Source of the DNA: Aphrophora alni
Taxonomy: Eukaryota > Arthropoda > Insecta > Hemiptera > Aphrophoridae
Reading direction: 5' to 3'
DNA: 64,000 nt
Assembly: GCA_963513935.1 (NCBI GenBank)
Contig: OY740772.1
Span: forward strand, 15,904,098-15,968,097
Numbering within the stretch: the stretch's first letter is position 1; every line of letters begins with the position of its first letter. The position numbers were made by a program, and so were the translations under genes. This document shows positions 34,635-46,445 of the stretch, piece after piece. Below the pieces are notes generated by a model. That model was given only the letters and a program-made list of their open reading frames with translations. It was not told the DNA's origin and did no database searches.

Positions 34635-35005
34635 CTAGTGGATGACCAGTTTCGACTGATAGTTGGTCATCTTCAGTTCCCTGACATCATTCTTCTTTTT
34701 TAATCATTCAATTTTGGATTTCGTCATGAAATTGCATTTACCGGTAAAGTATTAAACTGGGAATACTTCCAGTTTGATAACGTAGACTTAATACTAAACT
34801 AAATGTGCTTAATTTTTATTGTGCGTACACAGTGTTATTTATTTTAAAATGTTATGTGTTTGTGTATGTTTTTTAGTATAACAAACAAAAATTTTCAAAG
34901 TGCAATTTGATGACAAAATCCGAAACGGATGATTAAAATAGAATAAGGGTAGGGAATTGAAGATGACCAACTAACGGTCGAAACCAATAGTTCACTTGGA
35001 CATTT
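34635..35005. repeat. Hammerhead-like pair, GACC/GGTC subfamily, inverted
   Basis: On the minus strand of 34645-34680: CTGAAGAT, GAC...GTC hairpin, GAAAC. On the plus strand of 34955-34990: TTGAAGAT, GACC-AACTAAC-GGTC, GAAACC. The two motifs face opposite ways about 280 bp apart. TCCGAAACGG at 34919 and CTCGAAACGG at 35059 are further GAAAC words. Confidence 0.65.
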
Positions 35006-35161
35006 AAGGATTGATGGCATAAAGTAAGAATAATCTAATAATTGAAAAACTTTTGTACTCGAAACGGTTTGGGGGACGGGCAGTGTAGTGTAGTCGCGCA
35101 TAATTAACTTTAACTACCAGGTCCGTTACTTCAAATGACCAGTAAGTCCTTCAATCGTAAG

Positions 35162-35272
35162 TTGCTGAAGTGGAAGAAGCAATAATTCAAAGCTTTGAGA
35201 AAAATGTCAACAACTTAAAACATAGATTAGAGGAAATACTACTGCTTCTTCAAGAAAACAATTTCGTTTAAT
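35162..35272 (+). other. Short coding-like frame (coiled-coil composition)
   Basis: An open frame after a TAA at 35159 reads VAEVEEAIIQSFEKNVNNLK and then heptad-like RLEEILLLLQENN to a TAA. It has no start codon or convincing acceptor. Possibly a transposon remnant; not recognised. Confidence 0.25.
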
Positions 35273-37855
35273 TCCAGCACCTGTCTTAATAACACGTAAG
35301 AATTTGGGTTCATTTTAAGTTGTTTTTTCAATGAATCTCGTTTAATTCCAAAGGTATTATGCATTTTGTTCTATGTTAAATAAACAAAATGTTAAAATGT
35401 AATATATATTTTTTTTATAGCAGCTAGCTCAAAATTTCGAGTTATCAAACAGTCCCGAAATATGTCAAAAATATGTCTACGTACAAAATTTGATCAAAAT
35501 CGATCCACACGTTTTAGCTGATTGAAATAATCGATCCACACTGCACAGACAGATTGAAATAATTCAGAAATCATATTTTAGACTCAGGGAACCCAATATA
35601 CCCCAACAATTGATTTTTTAACCCTTCAGATCACTTTCCCTATACAACGTTTATATGAGAAAGTTAAAAAAGAAATGAACTCTGAATACTTAGGTGGTTA
35701 AACCTTCACATTTAACATTGATTGATATAGCTTTGGCTGATTATGAAAAATTCATTATACTAAAACAGTGTTTAAGGTTTAAAACTGACGTTTTGGGCTG
35801 ATTATGACGTACACTCCCCCCCCCCCTAATTTTGAGTGAGAGAGACAGAACTACTCTGATCACGTTGTTGGTATTTATTTCCTGTTTCTTGTCAAATCAG
35901 CCTCTTTAAAATATTGTAATGACATTTGTGTCAACGACAGAGTTGTGGTGTCAGGAGCACCTAGCGGCCGTTCACCTTAACTACAGTTCCATCTATCAAA
36001 AGTTGTTAACACTTATCAGATGCATTGTTAATATCACCTCCCATCTGACTACAGTCGCTATCAAAAGTATTCTTTTTTTGTTTTACATGTTTGTAGTTTA
36101 GCAGTCATTGTGTGCATTGAAATATTTTGATTGATACAAGGCAAGTCGGTATTACTAGGATCAATCAAATAATATATATTGAAATGGAGCAAGGATATAT
36201 TAAATACATTCAAATACACATGAACAGAGTTTTTAAATAACCTCCACGTAGAATAATTTTGGTCAGTTGTTTATTAGACGATTAAAAAAAAAATTCTATT
36301 GCTACTGGGAAAATAGGAAATAACCTTTTTATGTTTAACTTTAAAATGGAAAATATTAAAGACATATTTTATATACAGGGTGTCAAAACATTCTTACGTG
36401 GAAAAGACACAATAAATAAAGTAGAAACTCCCTTTCTCAATTTGTCTTGTAACTATGAATTTTTTATTGTTTAATATGAATATTATTATTAAAAAATATC
36501 TCGAGTTTTCAACGAAAAGTTCAATTTTCTCAACTTTACTGCTACACCAATTGTTACTTTTGGTATTATATTATGGAAGTGCATAAAATATTAGGTAAAT
36601 AAAACCACTTTCATTTTGAAAAGTAATAATGTTAGTATATTTATTCAGTTTGAAAAAAAAATATTTGTTTTCGAAAAAACCTTAAATATTCAAAACTTTA
36701 TTTTTCAATTGTTGTTGGGCATAACAATTGTCAAATTGTATAAAAACTTGTCCTTATAATAAGCTTTCATTTGATGTAAGACAGATCGAGTTATCCTTTT
36801 AAATTGTAAGACAAAAACCAATTTGAAATCCAAAAATATGTTGTTAAAATACGTTTTGTATAATTAAATGTTTTAACCCAGAACTTAAGAGACCACCTTT
36901 ATTTATGATAGGGCAAATATTTATGCATATTATGAAGGAATTAAAAATTTGAGAGTGCATGTCACCTTTAATTATATACTGAAGAACATCAAGCAAATTA
37001 TTTAATATTCATATTTTTACTATTCTAACTATCCCTTTATCTTATCAGTTGTCATATAATACACCTCACCGGGATTTACCTCAAAATTTATAAATATTTG
37101 CCCAGTTTTCTCTTACAATTAGAAAGAATAAACTGAAGTGTCTTACGTCAAGCTTATATAAGGGCAAGTCACAATTGACAATTTTTAAACGTAACAACAA
37201 TCCGAGAATAGTGTTTAGAAATTTTCACTTATGTCTTTCAAACTAAATAAATAGACTAACATAATGACTTTTCAAAATAAAAATTATTGCATTTTACTCA
37301 AAATTATATGTGTATTCAGAAAAATTCAAAACATTAACAATTGGTGGGAGGAAAGTTGAGAAAATTTAAAGATACAAATTTGTAATTACAATAACCCTAA
37401 ACAGTTTTACCTTATAAAATTCACCGTAAATTTTTTAATCAATCACAAAATAATTGTCTTTCAACTATCCAAAATTAAAATGTCATTTCTAAGTGTCTCA
37501 GTACCTTACGACACAGTTGTTACCATACGAAACAGCTGTTACTATCTGTTACTAACAATCAGATGTTTGCACCACTGCACAAAACAGATGTTTACAATTC
37601 CGTACAACAATATCATACAGTTTGAAACTGTGAGGTTAGGATTTTTATAAAAGAAACTTCAATCACAAAGTCTATCAGTTACCAATGACTTGGAACTGTT
37701 TGATGAAAAGGGTCTTTGAAACGAAAGAATTAATATAATTACATATTTCACTAAATTTCGCTTTAAAAAAATGGACGGTTTTTGTAATTATTATTATTTT
37801 ATTTTATCATTAATTACTGAACATTTTTTTCTCTATATTTCTATATTTAGTGTAT
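35273..37855. other. Stretch without a recognisable gene
   Basis: An isolated ATACAGGGTGTCAAAAC at 36375 looks like one end of the CAGGGTGTTC family with no partner found. About 35445-35520 is a diffuse repeat (CCGAAATATGTC...ACAAAATTTGATCAAAATCG) recurring near 41060 and 43795. The frame at 35919-36101 has no known motif. Confidence 0.4.
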
Positions 37856-37856
37856 A

Positions 37857-38252
37857 TACCGGGTGTTTCAAAAGTATGGGAACACTTCAGTAATTTTTGA
37901 ACTGATTGAAATAGGAAAATGAAACTTTGGAAATATGTTTGGATAAACCGGACCTGATTTTTTTAGGAAGCTTGGGGATGAAAATTTTTTCAGGTCTTAT
38001 TTATCCAAAGCCATACCAATCCGTTCAAAATTTTTCCAGATATCCGTTTTTTTTTTTTTTAACAAAAAAATTACAACTTTGGAAATAGGAAAGATATAAA
38101 ATTTGGTATACGCATTTTGTATGTTATGTTTTATAAGTGTTGCAAAAATAATAACTTTATTTTGTATATTTCCAAATGGCGGCTGTTTAAAATATTTAAT
38201 AACGACACAAAATCATTTCCTAAAGTTTAGCAGCTTACGGGACATCCTGTAT
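37857..38252. mobile_element. MITE-like element with CCGGGTGTTTC end
   Basis: The left end TACCGGGTGTTTCAAAAGTA resembles the terminus at 590-616. The right end is weaker (GGACATCCTGTATA). The interior (TTTTGTATGTTATGTTTTAT, AAATGGCGGC) is homologous to about 54045-54130. Confidence 0.6.
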
Positions 38253-39460
38253 ATTTTTTATGTTAATTTTACATGGTTTATATATTATGTTAAAGTATGG
38301 GGGTTTTTGTGTTTTGTTATTATTATTAATAACATTAACAAACATAACATTAATAACATTAATAGTTATTAACATTAATAACATTTTTATCCATTTCATT
38401 TGTCTTTTGATTCTTGAATTTCCCTTTAATTTAAATTTTTTGGTGGGAGTTAGGCAAATCATCTGTTTATGTGTATAGTTTGTGTCGAGATAAGCAATTT
38501 ATGCCTCAATCGTCGTCAAAAATTGTTCAAATTTAATATGTTGGCAAGTTTATGAAAGGAAAACAAATCAATTAGTGTATTATTTCAAATGTGTTAAATC
38601 TGTTTTCTGAGAAAGTTACCCGGATACAAATTTTCCACTACCTCAAACTGTAATAAGAATTTTTAAATTGGCAATTCTTGCGTATAACCCGTACAGGGAT
38701 AATTTTGAAAGTAAGGAATAGTACTTTTGATTACGATTTTTGAATGGCATGAAAGAAAATTAATCGATTAATTTTTCATCTTTCATTAAATAGATTAAAA
38801 AGTAATAATCATAAATAATTATGTTCCAAATAATTTTCTGAATCATCAATGAAGCATTGATGGAGTTTTTTTACAGGAGAACTTTTCACAGTGACAATGA
38901 TTGGCTTGTTTTAAAATCATTTAAAATTCCCTGATTATTGTGAAGTACGGAGGAATTCCCATTTCTATCTGAAGGCCTGTGTCATAATGAGAGTAATCAA
39001 CAAGTTGATAGTAATATACGGTTTTATAAAACAGTTAAAATTGTAACGTGAATTATAAGTAATGTTTGTAATTACTTTAGTAATCCAGGAAAACCATTAT
39101 CATTTCAATTTAACAATTACTGTAAATAACACCCTGATTTACTAATTTTTGTTTTATCTGTTGTTATTGCTACGATACCATTTTCAACGTTCTATCTCCG
39201 AGCAATCTAAAGTTAACGACTAAGCATCGCGCGGCGTAGTTATTCATGGGTAAACTCCACTAACTACCATTTTAAACTGTTTTTTGTTCATCTTGTGTCA
39301 TTCAGTAAACAGACTAAATTACACGAAAAATAATTCAGATATCGATTCTTCATTTAATATTACAAGCCCCTCTACGTTGACAAATAACGAAGTTATTGTC
39401 AAAAATATAAAATCGTACCCTGACCTCTCAGTATTTGCTTACTTACGAGATCTGGCAGCG
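38253..39460. other. Stretch without a recognisable gene
   Basis: 38320-38390 is AT-rich with reiterated AACATTAAT words; the overlapping frames there are composition artefacts. Confidence 0.4.
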
Positions 39461-39461
39461 C

Positions 39462-39680
39462 CTTCTTCTTCTTCTTCTTCTTCTTCTTCTTCTTCTTCTT
39501 CTTCTTCTTCTTCTTCTTCTTCTTCTTCTTCTTCTTCTTCTTCTTCTTCTTCTTCTTCTTCTTCTTCTCCTCCTCCTCCTCCTCCTCCTCCTCCTCCTCC
39601 TCCTCCTCCTCCTCCTCCTCCTCCTCCTCCTCCTCCTCCTCCTCCTCCTCCTCCTCCTCCTCCTCCTCCTCCTCCTCCTC
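39462..39680. repeat. (CTT)n(CCT)n homopyrimidine tract
   Basis: About 35 TTC units switch cleanly to about 37 TCC units, giving about 217 nt of uninterrupted pyrimidines. Poly-Ser/Pro, poly-Leu and poly-Arg frames across it are not proteins. Confidence 0.97.
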
Positions 39681-39687
39681 ATATGTA

Positions 39688-40012
39688 TAAGTTCGAGACC
39701 CACCAGAGCCGAGACACTGATACGAGCGAAGCGAGTGGAGACTTTTAATACATACACATCTCGCTAGGGCCTAACTACTGTCAAGAAGATAGTGGATATA
39801 CAATTACGAGGCTCAAAACCCTGTGTAACAACTATTTAAACAAATTTACCCTACCGGGCAAGAGCTCTTGATCTACCAGTGCAATTTAACTTTTCCTACA
39901 ATGCCTAGGAAACCGACTTGGTCGTTACATTTAAGGGATCTGCTTGTATAACACTATACGATGGGGCTGGGTAGTATTATGATGGCACCTATTGGCTTTT
40001 TAAGTGTTCGTA
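39688..40012 (+). repeat. SINE-like dispersed family S, plus-strand copy
   Basis: AGTTCGAGACCCACC looks like a Pol III B-box. ACGAGCGAAGCGAGTGGAGA, CTAGGGCCTAACTACTGTCA, GTGTAACAAC and GGGCTGGGTAG...ATGATGG follow in the same order as in the inverted 45.3-45.7-kb copy. It begins directly after the CTT/CCT tract. Confidence 0.7.
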
Positions 40013-40189
40013 GTGAATTTAAAAGGACCGAATTTAAAGTCGTATTAATGTATAAATATCACGACCAGCTTTCAAAAACAGAATTCTTAAAAAAACATTC
40101 TCAAAACGAAATGAGCTTAAGATTGTTTAAATAAATTAACCCCAACCTTGGTTTAAACTAAACCATTTTAAGATGTACTAAAACTAAAC

Positions 40190-40451
40190 TTTATTGATGG
40201 AAACGAATTGGAGAATTGTTTTTAAATTAAACTTTTCTGACCTCATCAAATCACACTTCATTAAAGACTTCTCTTATCAGTTTTAGATTATTGATAACAT
40301 TACCATAAACATTATCTAAAACTACTACTTTACTTATTATATCTATTAAAGTATCAATAATACCAGAGTTGTCCAAGGTTTGTTTTGTTAATTTAACCGC
40401 AAGTTTAACCGCAGTCTGTCTGGCATCAGGATTAATTAAACAGGAGTTAAG
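40190..40451 (-). pseudogene. Candidate coding end with poly(A) signal, minus strand
   Basis: The minus-strand frame is open for 66 codons from 40451 down to the TGA at 40251-40253, with no ATG. It reads LINPDARQTAVKLAVKLTKQ and later IIDTLIDIISKVVVLDNVYG, ending REVFNEV. A reverse-orientation AATAAA (plus TTTATT, 40190-40195) lies about 60 nt past the stop. Upstream in the same frame, coding-like residues (LSTELSVILTDGS) continue across two stops, so it is either the final exon of a gene with an unseen acceptor or a pseudogene. The family is not recognised; the hydrophobic, amphipathic pattern suggests helices. Confidence 0.4.
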
Positions 40452-40454
40452 TCA

Positions 40455-41785
40455 CACAACAACCAGACTTTAAGATCCATCTGTCAAAATGACACTCAAC
40501 TCTGTTGACAAGTTGGAGTGTCACTAATTTAATAAACAGTAGAAATAATTACATAAAGTTTCTCATCCATCCCCAAAACCATAAGCAGAAAGTATGTCAC
40601 CAGAAAGTCAGTTAGCAAATTGTTAGTAAAAATAAAGCATAAACCATCTTTAAAAAAAAATTAAATACCATCAAAAATTGATTTGCTTGTGCTATAAACA
40701 TGTCCTCAACGTTCATTTTAATGAAGGCGGTAAATTTATTTTTAGTTTTTTGGTAATTATTTTTGATAATGTAATTCGTACTTACAGTTTTGTACACGGG
40801 TTTAGAATCAAATTTCACATTTCACCAAAACTTTAACGAAATCAGTCTTACAGATTTTGAAATATTACAATTTTTACAACAAACTACATGGCTGATATTT
40901 TGGTTTTTACCTAAAAAAATAACGATTTGGTAATTTTGGAGATTCATTTGGTTTGGATCCTTAGAGACGGTTTTACCCATTAGTAAGTTTGTTAACATTT
41001 TGTTAAACAGCAACCTCCAAATTTTAATTTTTCAAATTACTAATTAAAAAAACTCCCGAGATATGCCCAAAATATACCCACATACCAAATTTGATTTATA
41101 AAGGTCAACGTGTTTGTGAGTTGTAAAGCGCTGTATATACGACAGAAGATAAACTACACCAAAACGACTTTTTTTTTATTCAGATTACCTTAAACTCGAA
41201 ATCATCATTTATTGACATAAAGTTCTCCGCAGTACATCTAAAAAAATAACAAGTAATCTTGTGTCCACTTTCCACTATCTGTTCTTCCACTGGTAATATC
41301 AGCTCTTTTTTCTAAGTTGTTCCAGCATATTTTTTATTTAAGGTTAGTTTAAATGACATTGCATTTAAACCATTTTAATTTGTATATAAAACCAAGGCAA
41401 CCCTTACCTACCCTGTTCTAGAAATGAAATTGATTCTTATTTAAAATATATTAAAACCTGTAACGATACCAAAATTCCAAAGTTATAAGATCATAGATGC
41501 ATAATATTTTCAACCAATTAAACGTATTCATTATCACCAACCAATAACCTAACCTATTTTTAGTAAAACCCACACCACATATCTTGTATTTCCATATAAT
41601 ATAATTGTTACAACATGAACAGTGATAAAAATTCTTATTATATATCATGAGTTAAAAAAAAAGACAGAAAGAAGCACTATTACTTGGGATGGGAGGAAAA
41701 GGAAGTCTTTAGGTGACGAAGGAAAAAAGTTTTAAAGCATTCTATTAAAAACATCCACAGATCATTATTGTTATAGATCCAGGAA
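40455..41785. other. Stretch without a recognisable gene; diffuse repeats
   Basis: About 40825-41105 carries CCAAAACTTTAACGAAATC and CCCGAGATATGCCCAAAATA, seen in altered form near 32760, 35450, 43795 and 52505. No gene is seen. Confidence 0.4.
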
Positions 41786-41788
41786 GAT

Positions 41789-42933
41789 TGGCAGCCGGTT
41801 TCTAGAACAGTCATTAAATGATTTAATCCACCATTAAACTAAATCTTCCATTAAATCATAAGTTTAAGTTTCTAGAATATTCATTAACTCCTAATCAATC
41901 ATTAAACTCTCATTAATTTAAAGTCCCAATGTCGGCTAATTAAATATTAAGTTGATTAAAGTTTAGTTTGTGTCTTTTTGTTGTGTTTTTATTTGTTGTT
42001 CTTTCTGATTTAATTAGTTTCTAAATATTGTTTAGCTTAATATTGCATGAGATCATGTAGTGTTTATATTTAAATATCTGTGAAGTTTTAAAATTTTTTT
42101 TATTGTTCACAAGATTTTTCCCAATTATCAACTGGCATCAACAACATAACCTATTAGTTAATTTCACGTCTTCCATTTGTAATTAATTCAAGAGTGTCAA
42201 ATTATGATTATAGTAATTCAGATAATGAATTAACAAAAGTCATTGAGTTATTAATTAGGAGACTTTATAGAGCAAGACAAGATTTGTTTAATTTTCGGAT
42301 GAAGAATTCCATATTAGATTTATGTTTACGTGAATGTGATGTTCACCTTTTAGGCCTAATTTCAAACTATCTGACCCACACTAATGTCAGAATTATGTCA
42401 CTGTCCCCAATGGACATATTGTTGAAACTAAGATTTTATGAAACAGGAAGTTTTCAACATATAATTATAGACCTTGTACATGAACATAAAACTACTGTTT
42501 GCATGATTATAAGGAAGGTTACACATCATTATTGTGTAAACATTTAATAAAAATGCCACTAACTGCAGAACTGTTAGCAATAACTCTAAATAAATTTTAT
42601 ACTAGTTGATTTTCAATAACATTGAAATTCTTTCCTCTTTCCTGTTTTTCCATTTCAAAAACTGAATAAGGGTACTTAAAAGTACTATGTCAACTGTAAC
42701 TATGGAAACAAAATTGTAAATAGTCAACATAACCTAAAAATTACATATTCGTTGTTGAAAACCGGCATTTTTCTGTATTTAATCCTTATTTAAAGTTAAT
42801 GAGAGGCTTATAAGAGATTAGGAAATCTTTGATTAAATACTTTCTAGACACAAAGCAAAATTTAATTAGGCATTAGATTAATCTGGCATTTACTAATTGA
42901 GCATTAATTAAATGTTTTAGAAACAGGCTGTCA
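41789..42933 (+). mobile_element. Deleted PIF/Harbinger transposon
   Basis: Ends TGGCAGCCGGTTTCTAGAAC (41789) and, inverted, TGACAGCCTGTTTCTAAAAC (42933) match at 17 of 20 positions. Looser similarity continues about 150 bp inward (TCTAGAA, CCTAATC and CTCATTAA words), so the TIRs are long and AT-rich. The interior encodes only the transposase N-terminus. A clean 3-bp target-site duplication is not visible, though flanks are A/T as PIF elements prefer. At about 1.1 kb it is far shorter than an autonomous element and also lacks the second (MADF/Myb-like) gene. Confidence 0.8.
42194..42617 (+). pseudogene. PIF/Harbinger transposase N-terminal (HTH) fragment
   Basis: The frame from about 42194 is open for 117 codons. 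MSLSPMDILLKLRFYETGSF followed by VHEHKTTVCMIIRKV is the helix-turn-helix DNA-binding region of Harbinger-type transposases. After the stop at 42545-42547, a shifted frame continues with LIKMPLTAELLAITLNKFYT, the region that normally precedes the first catalytic Asp. It then ends at a TGA and no DDE residues follow. The catalytic domain has therefore been deleted. A non-ATG first codon in the listed frame suggests the true start is lost or upstream in another exon. Confidence 0.8.
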
Positions 42934-44285
42934 TAGTTTTCAATCATTATTTCAGTAGACTAATAAAAAAACAGCTAATTAACTAAAATATAACATTAGA
43001 TCTGTCAGTATTGGTGAGTAGAATATAACATTGTTTATCCCAACAAAGTTAAACTGATTGAAATATAAGTGGAATTAGTGTAAATAAGTGAAAAAGTGGA
43101 TTGGAAATATAAGTGGAATTGATTCAATATTATAAATCCATTTTTCATTCAGATTATATTCAGCCAAAATAACCAACGAAGATTAAAACTCTCTTAAAAT
43201 TTATTAAAGGCAAACAAAAACAAACTGTGAACGAAAGAATCTTTTATTAAGATAAGTAATATAAATACCATTAAAAAAAAAACACTATCCAACATTAATT
43301 TTGTATTATATTCATCCATCATTTATCCCCTTCAATCACACATCTTTCATGGTTTTTAAGATATCCTAATTGTTTAGATTACGTTTTCATAGTTTTAATT
43401 TATAGTGTGCACCTAAAAGTGTTTTAATAAATAGCCAAGGCAAGGGCTACGAACTATTGTACTTCTGAACCCCGAAATTAAGAGTTTTTGAAAATAACAC
43501 ATTTAAACATATTTACGAACATAGACACGAATTAAAAAAAAAAAATAAGAAAGTTTATCTTTCTATTCAATTTAAAAACTTTTAAACAATTTAAACTTTA
43601 AAAAACACATGCACTGACTTTTTATAAACTTTATTATGCTTAGAACACTTTAGTTTTACCTAGCAATAAACTTGTTTTGAAAAATTAATCCAAAACATTG
43701 GACCCAATTTTTAGAAATTCGACATTTGAATTTTTTCTTATGAAAAGTACCCAGAAATTTTGAGTTATCGATAAAAAGTTCTAAAACATCTCCAAAATAC
43801 GCCCACTACTAAATTTGATTAAAATCAGTCATTTGGGCATGTAGACGACAGACGAAAGACTGACATAGTTCCAAAAACCATATTTTGTGCTCATAAGACT
43901 TTAAGCTGTTATATCTGCATAAATGACACATCGATTTTTTGACCCATCAATGACTTTATTAATTATATATGTGAGAAAGTAAAAAGTACAAGTAAATTTC
44001 AAGAGAAATAAATAAAAATGAACGATAGAAGCTATACGCAAACCTGGATTCCACGAAACTAGCTCACATCAAGAAGATAACTTATCAAGAACAATCTGTT
44101 ATTAATTTCTACTGCTAACAGTAATAACAGTTTATTCTGTTATAAAACAAAACACGTAAGCAATGCTGCAACAAAAGATTAGGTAATTGTTTAATAAAGA
44201 CAACAACTTCTTTAACTAAATATAGGCCTAATAACAACTTATGAAACAGCTTATATTTCACTTTCTATTATATATTACACGTAAT
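42934..44285. other. Stretch without a recognisable gene
   Basis: Short imperfect direct repeats (AAATATAAGTGGAATT at 43060 and 43107). Otherwise plain AT-rich DNA. Confidence 0.4.
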
Positions 44286-44289
44286 TAAT

Positions 44290-44900
44290 TTGACGTAGGG
44301 GTTGCTCAGTGGACATCCACTGTAAACAGTTTCACAGATCCCTACTCTTTACGTTGTTCTGAGGTTTTTTCTGTGACGCTTACTCCCGTAAAGGTGTATC
44401 TTTCTTTATTTTTGTCAGGCCTTTTTGACCTCAAATCCCTCCTACATTGTCTACGTCCCCCCCCATTTTTGCTATTTTCTATTGTTTTTAGTGCAACCCT
44501 AAAATGTAAAAAAACTTTTGTTGATAGGGTGAATGGTTCAGGCAAAAGGTATTCCTAGGATACTTACCCGACTAAGGTAGACTCTGGACCATTCTTACCC
44601 TAGATGCAGGTCAACGTGGTGAGAAAATGGAGCACCTCCTACGTCATAACTTCCAGCATGGGATGTCCTCAGTTTCGTCGAGATATCCTCGACAACGCAG
44701 AGATAATAACCTAAAGAATCCACTTAGGAGTAATTTGCATTCTTGAAGAAGCACCCAACAAAGACCAAAAAAGACCTGAAACATGAAAGAAGTAACATCC
44801 ACTCCGCCCAGTAGCATAACATTGAGAAATGGGCGAGAAGTTATCCTACACAATATAGTGATCATAGAATAGCTAAGGTATTAAATATTTAGTTTAACCC
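44290..44900 (-). other. G+C-richer unexplained block, possibly LINE 3' sequence
   Basis: Less AT-rich than its surroundings. On the minus strand CATCTAGGGTAAGAATGGTC and TAGTCGGGTAAGTATCCTAG recall 3' UTR phrases of R1/I-group LINEs and resemble GCTGGGTAAGTACCATGATG of family S. ORFs at 44342-44545 and 44644-44865 (minus) show no known domain. Confidence 0.35.
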
Positions 44901-45261
44901 CAAGCAAACATAATGAATCCGTTGTTATTAAATTAAATTTGTTTCGGAAAAGAATGTTGAAAAGGTTTTAAACTTTAATGAAGCGGATTTGTAATTTTCT
45001 ACAGGCTTAGCGTGTTGAAGATTTTCTCGCAACCGGAACGTTTGTCTCAGAAGAAAAACTAAAAATCCGTCTTCATCACGACTGACATGTTTTAGAGCTC
45101 TAATAATGGGAAAAAACAACATGACAGATAGGTTTCCAAGATATAGAGTTTTCTTACATTTCGATTTCAACCCTCTACCGAGGGATATTGTAATGTCTCA
45201 GCCCATCTAGGATATTGTAACCGTTTGTTATCTTTGCTATTCCATTCTAAAGTTACAGGGA

Positions 45262-45745
45262 AAAACATTTGATGGGTCCATCATGGTACTTACCCAGCCC
45301 TGTCATTGAATGTAATCAGATCAGATCCTCTATATATAATACCATAAAGTTGGTCTCTTTGAGCCTTTTAGGAAATGTTAAATTTTATTTGTAGTTCAAG
45401 GGGTTTTATTCAGAAGAGTAAGTTTGTTTAAAACAGTTGTTACACAGTTTTTCTAACCTCGTAATTGTGTATATCACTATTTTCTTAACCGTAATTAGGC
45501 CCTAACGAGCCTTTTAGTCGAGTATAATATCTCTACTCATTTCGTTCGTCAGTATCTGGACCCTGTCGGGCCTCAAAGCTGTTCTACGTGAAGGAATTTC
45601 CACTCGCTAAGCTCGTTTCGGTGATTCAGCCTTGCTTGATATCGCAACTTTACGAATATCACATTTTACTTGGGAGATCAGAGTTCGTAATTTTAGTTTT
45701 TCTGTTAACTTTGCTATTTGTCATAGTAGAGTAACATTACATGAA
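45262..45745 (-). repeat. SINE-like dispersed family S, longest copy
   Basis: Minus orientation. ACGAGCTTAGCGAGTGGA (A-box-like) is followed about 35 nt on by GCTTTGAGGCCC (B-box-like), then CGTTAGGGCCTAATTACGGT and TGTGTAACAACTGTTTTAAA. The last 110 bp (AGACCAACTTTATGG to GGGTAAGTACCATGATGG) match the 3' end of the R1-like LINE at 60.8 kb. Its first 150 bp match 62340-62490. Confidence 0.7.
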
Positions 45746-45799
45746 GAAATGAAGTCTGTAAAGTTTTATCTACTTTAGTGTATTATAAGTTGAGTAACA

Positions 45800-46090
45800 C
45801 AATTTAAAAAAATGTTTAAAATGGGCGCCATTTTGATAGTTTCAATTCGATTTTTCTGAATTGCAATAAGGTTCTATGTGTGAATATTATAGTCTACCAA
45901 ATTTAATGTTCTTATCTTAATTTTTGTAGTCGCTATCGTACAACAGACGACAACAGATAGACGGTGTCGAAAATCATTTATTCGGTTTCCTTAAGCCATG
46001 AAACATAACGGTCAGTTAAAACATCCTAAACTTACTTTTTGACAATCACCAAACTTACCCTATACTTCGTATAGTGAATAAGTAATAAAT
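45800..46090 (+). repeat. Dispersed repeat family E, copy 1
   Basis: GGGCGCCATTTTGA, CGATTTTTCTGAATTGCAAT, CTTATCTTAATTTTTGTAGT and a CGTACAACAGACGACAACAG block align with 51375-51680 and 62625-62900. Confidence 0.7.
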
Positions 46091-46374
46091 GAATCTCAGA
46101 AAAACACAAAATATTTGATAAAATCAAAAGTTGTAACTATGTAAGCGGTATTGACACACAAATTTTGACCTTAATATCTCTAATAGTTATATAAAGAGTT
46201 TTTTATATCAAAAATATTACTTTCAGAAGATTAAACTTGGTCTCATATCATTAGTAGTATATTATCAGAAAGTGACGACTTAGATCGCTTGGCTACCAGA
46301 ACATAATAAAGTTCCAAATTTTTTAACAGCACAATTTCAATAGGTGCATTGTTTATACATTTTTTTTATTAGTT

Positions 46375-46445
46375 CCGTGGTAAGAGGTTTGTGACCAAGA
46401 GGTTCCAAGTTCAATCGCCGTAGGGGTTAAAAAATTGACATAGTT
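46375..46445 (+). repeat. tRNA-like (SINE head-like) fragment
   Basis: GTGGTAAGAGGTTTGTGACC followed by AGTTCAATCGCC resembles a tRNA from the D-loop to the T-loop (GGTTCRANYCC-type B box). The acceptor stem does not pair and the D arm is incomplete, so this is a tRNA-derived relic rather than a gene. Confidence 0.35.

Noticed and set aside
38103..38478. Three overlapping hydrophobic ORFs
   Set aside because: They arise from AT-rich AACATTAAT reiterations at the end of a MITE-like element and are open on both strands.
39284..39767. Long ORFs of poly-Ser/Pro, poly-Leu and (opposite strand) poly-Arg
   Set aside because: They are translations of the CTT/CCT tract in all frames; the flanking coding sequence has no recognisable domain.
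40735..40800. Minus-strand donor-like CT|GTAAGTACG after a short open frame
   Set aside because: The sequence is part of a diffuse repeat seen at several other places, so it is not gene evidence.
46375..46445. Possible intact tRNA gene
   Set aside because: The T-loop and anticodon-like parts are present, but the acceptor stem and D arm do not fold; kept only as a tRNA-like relic.
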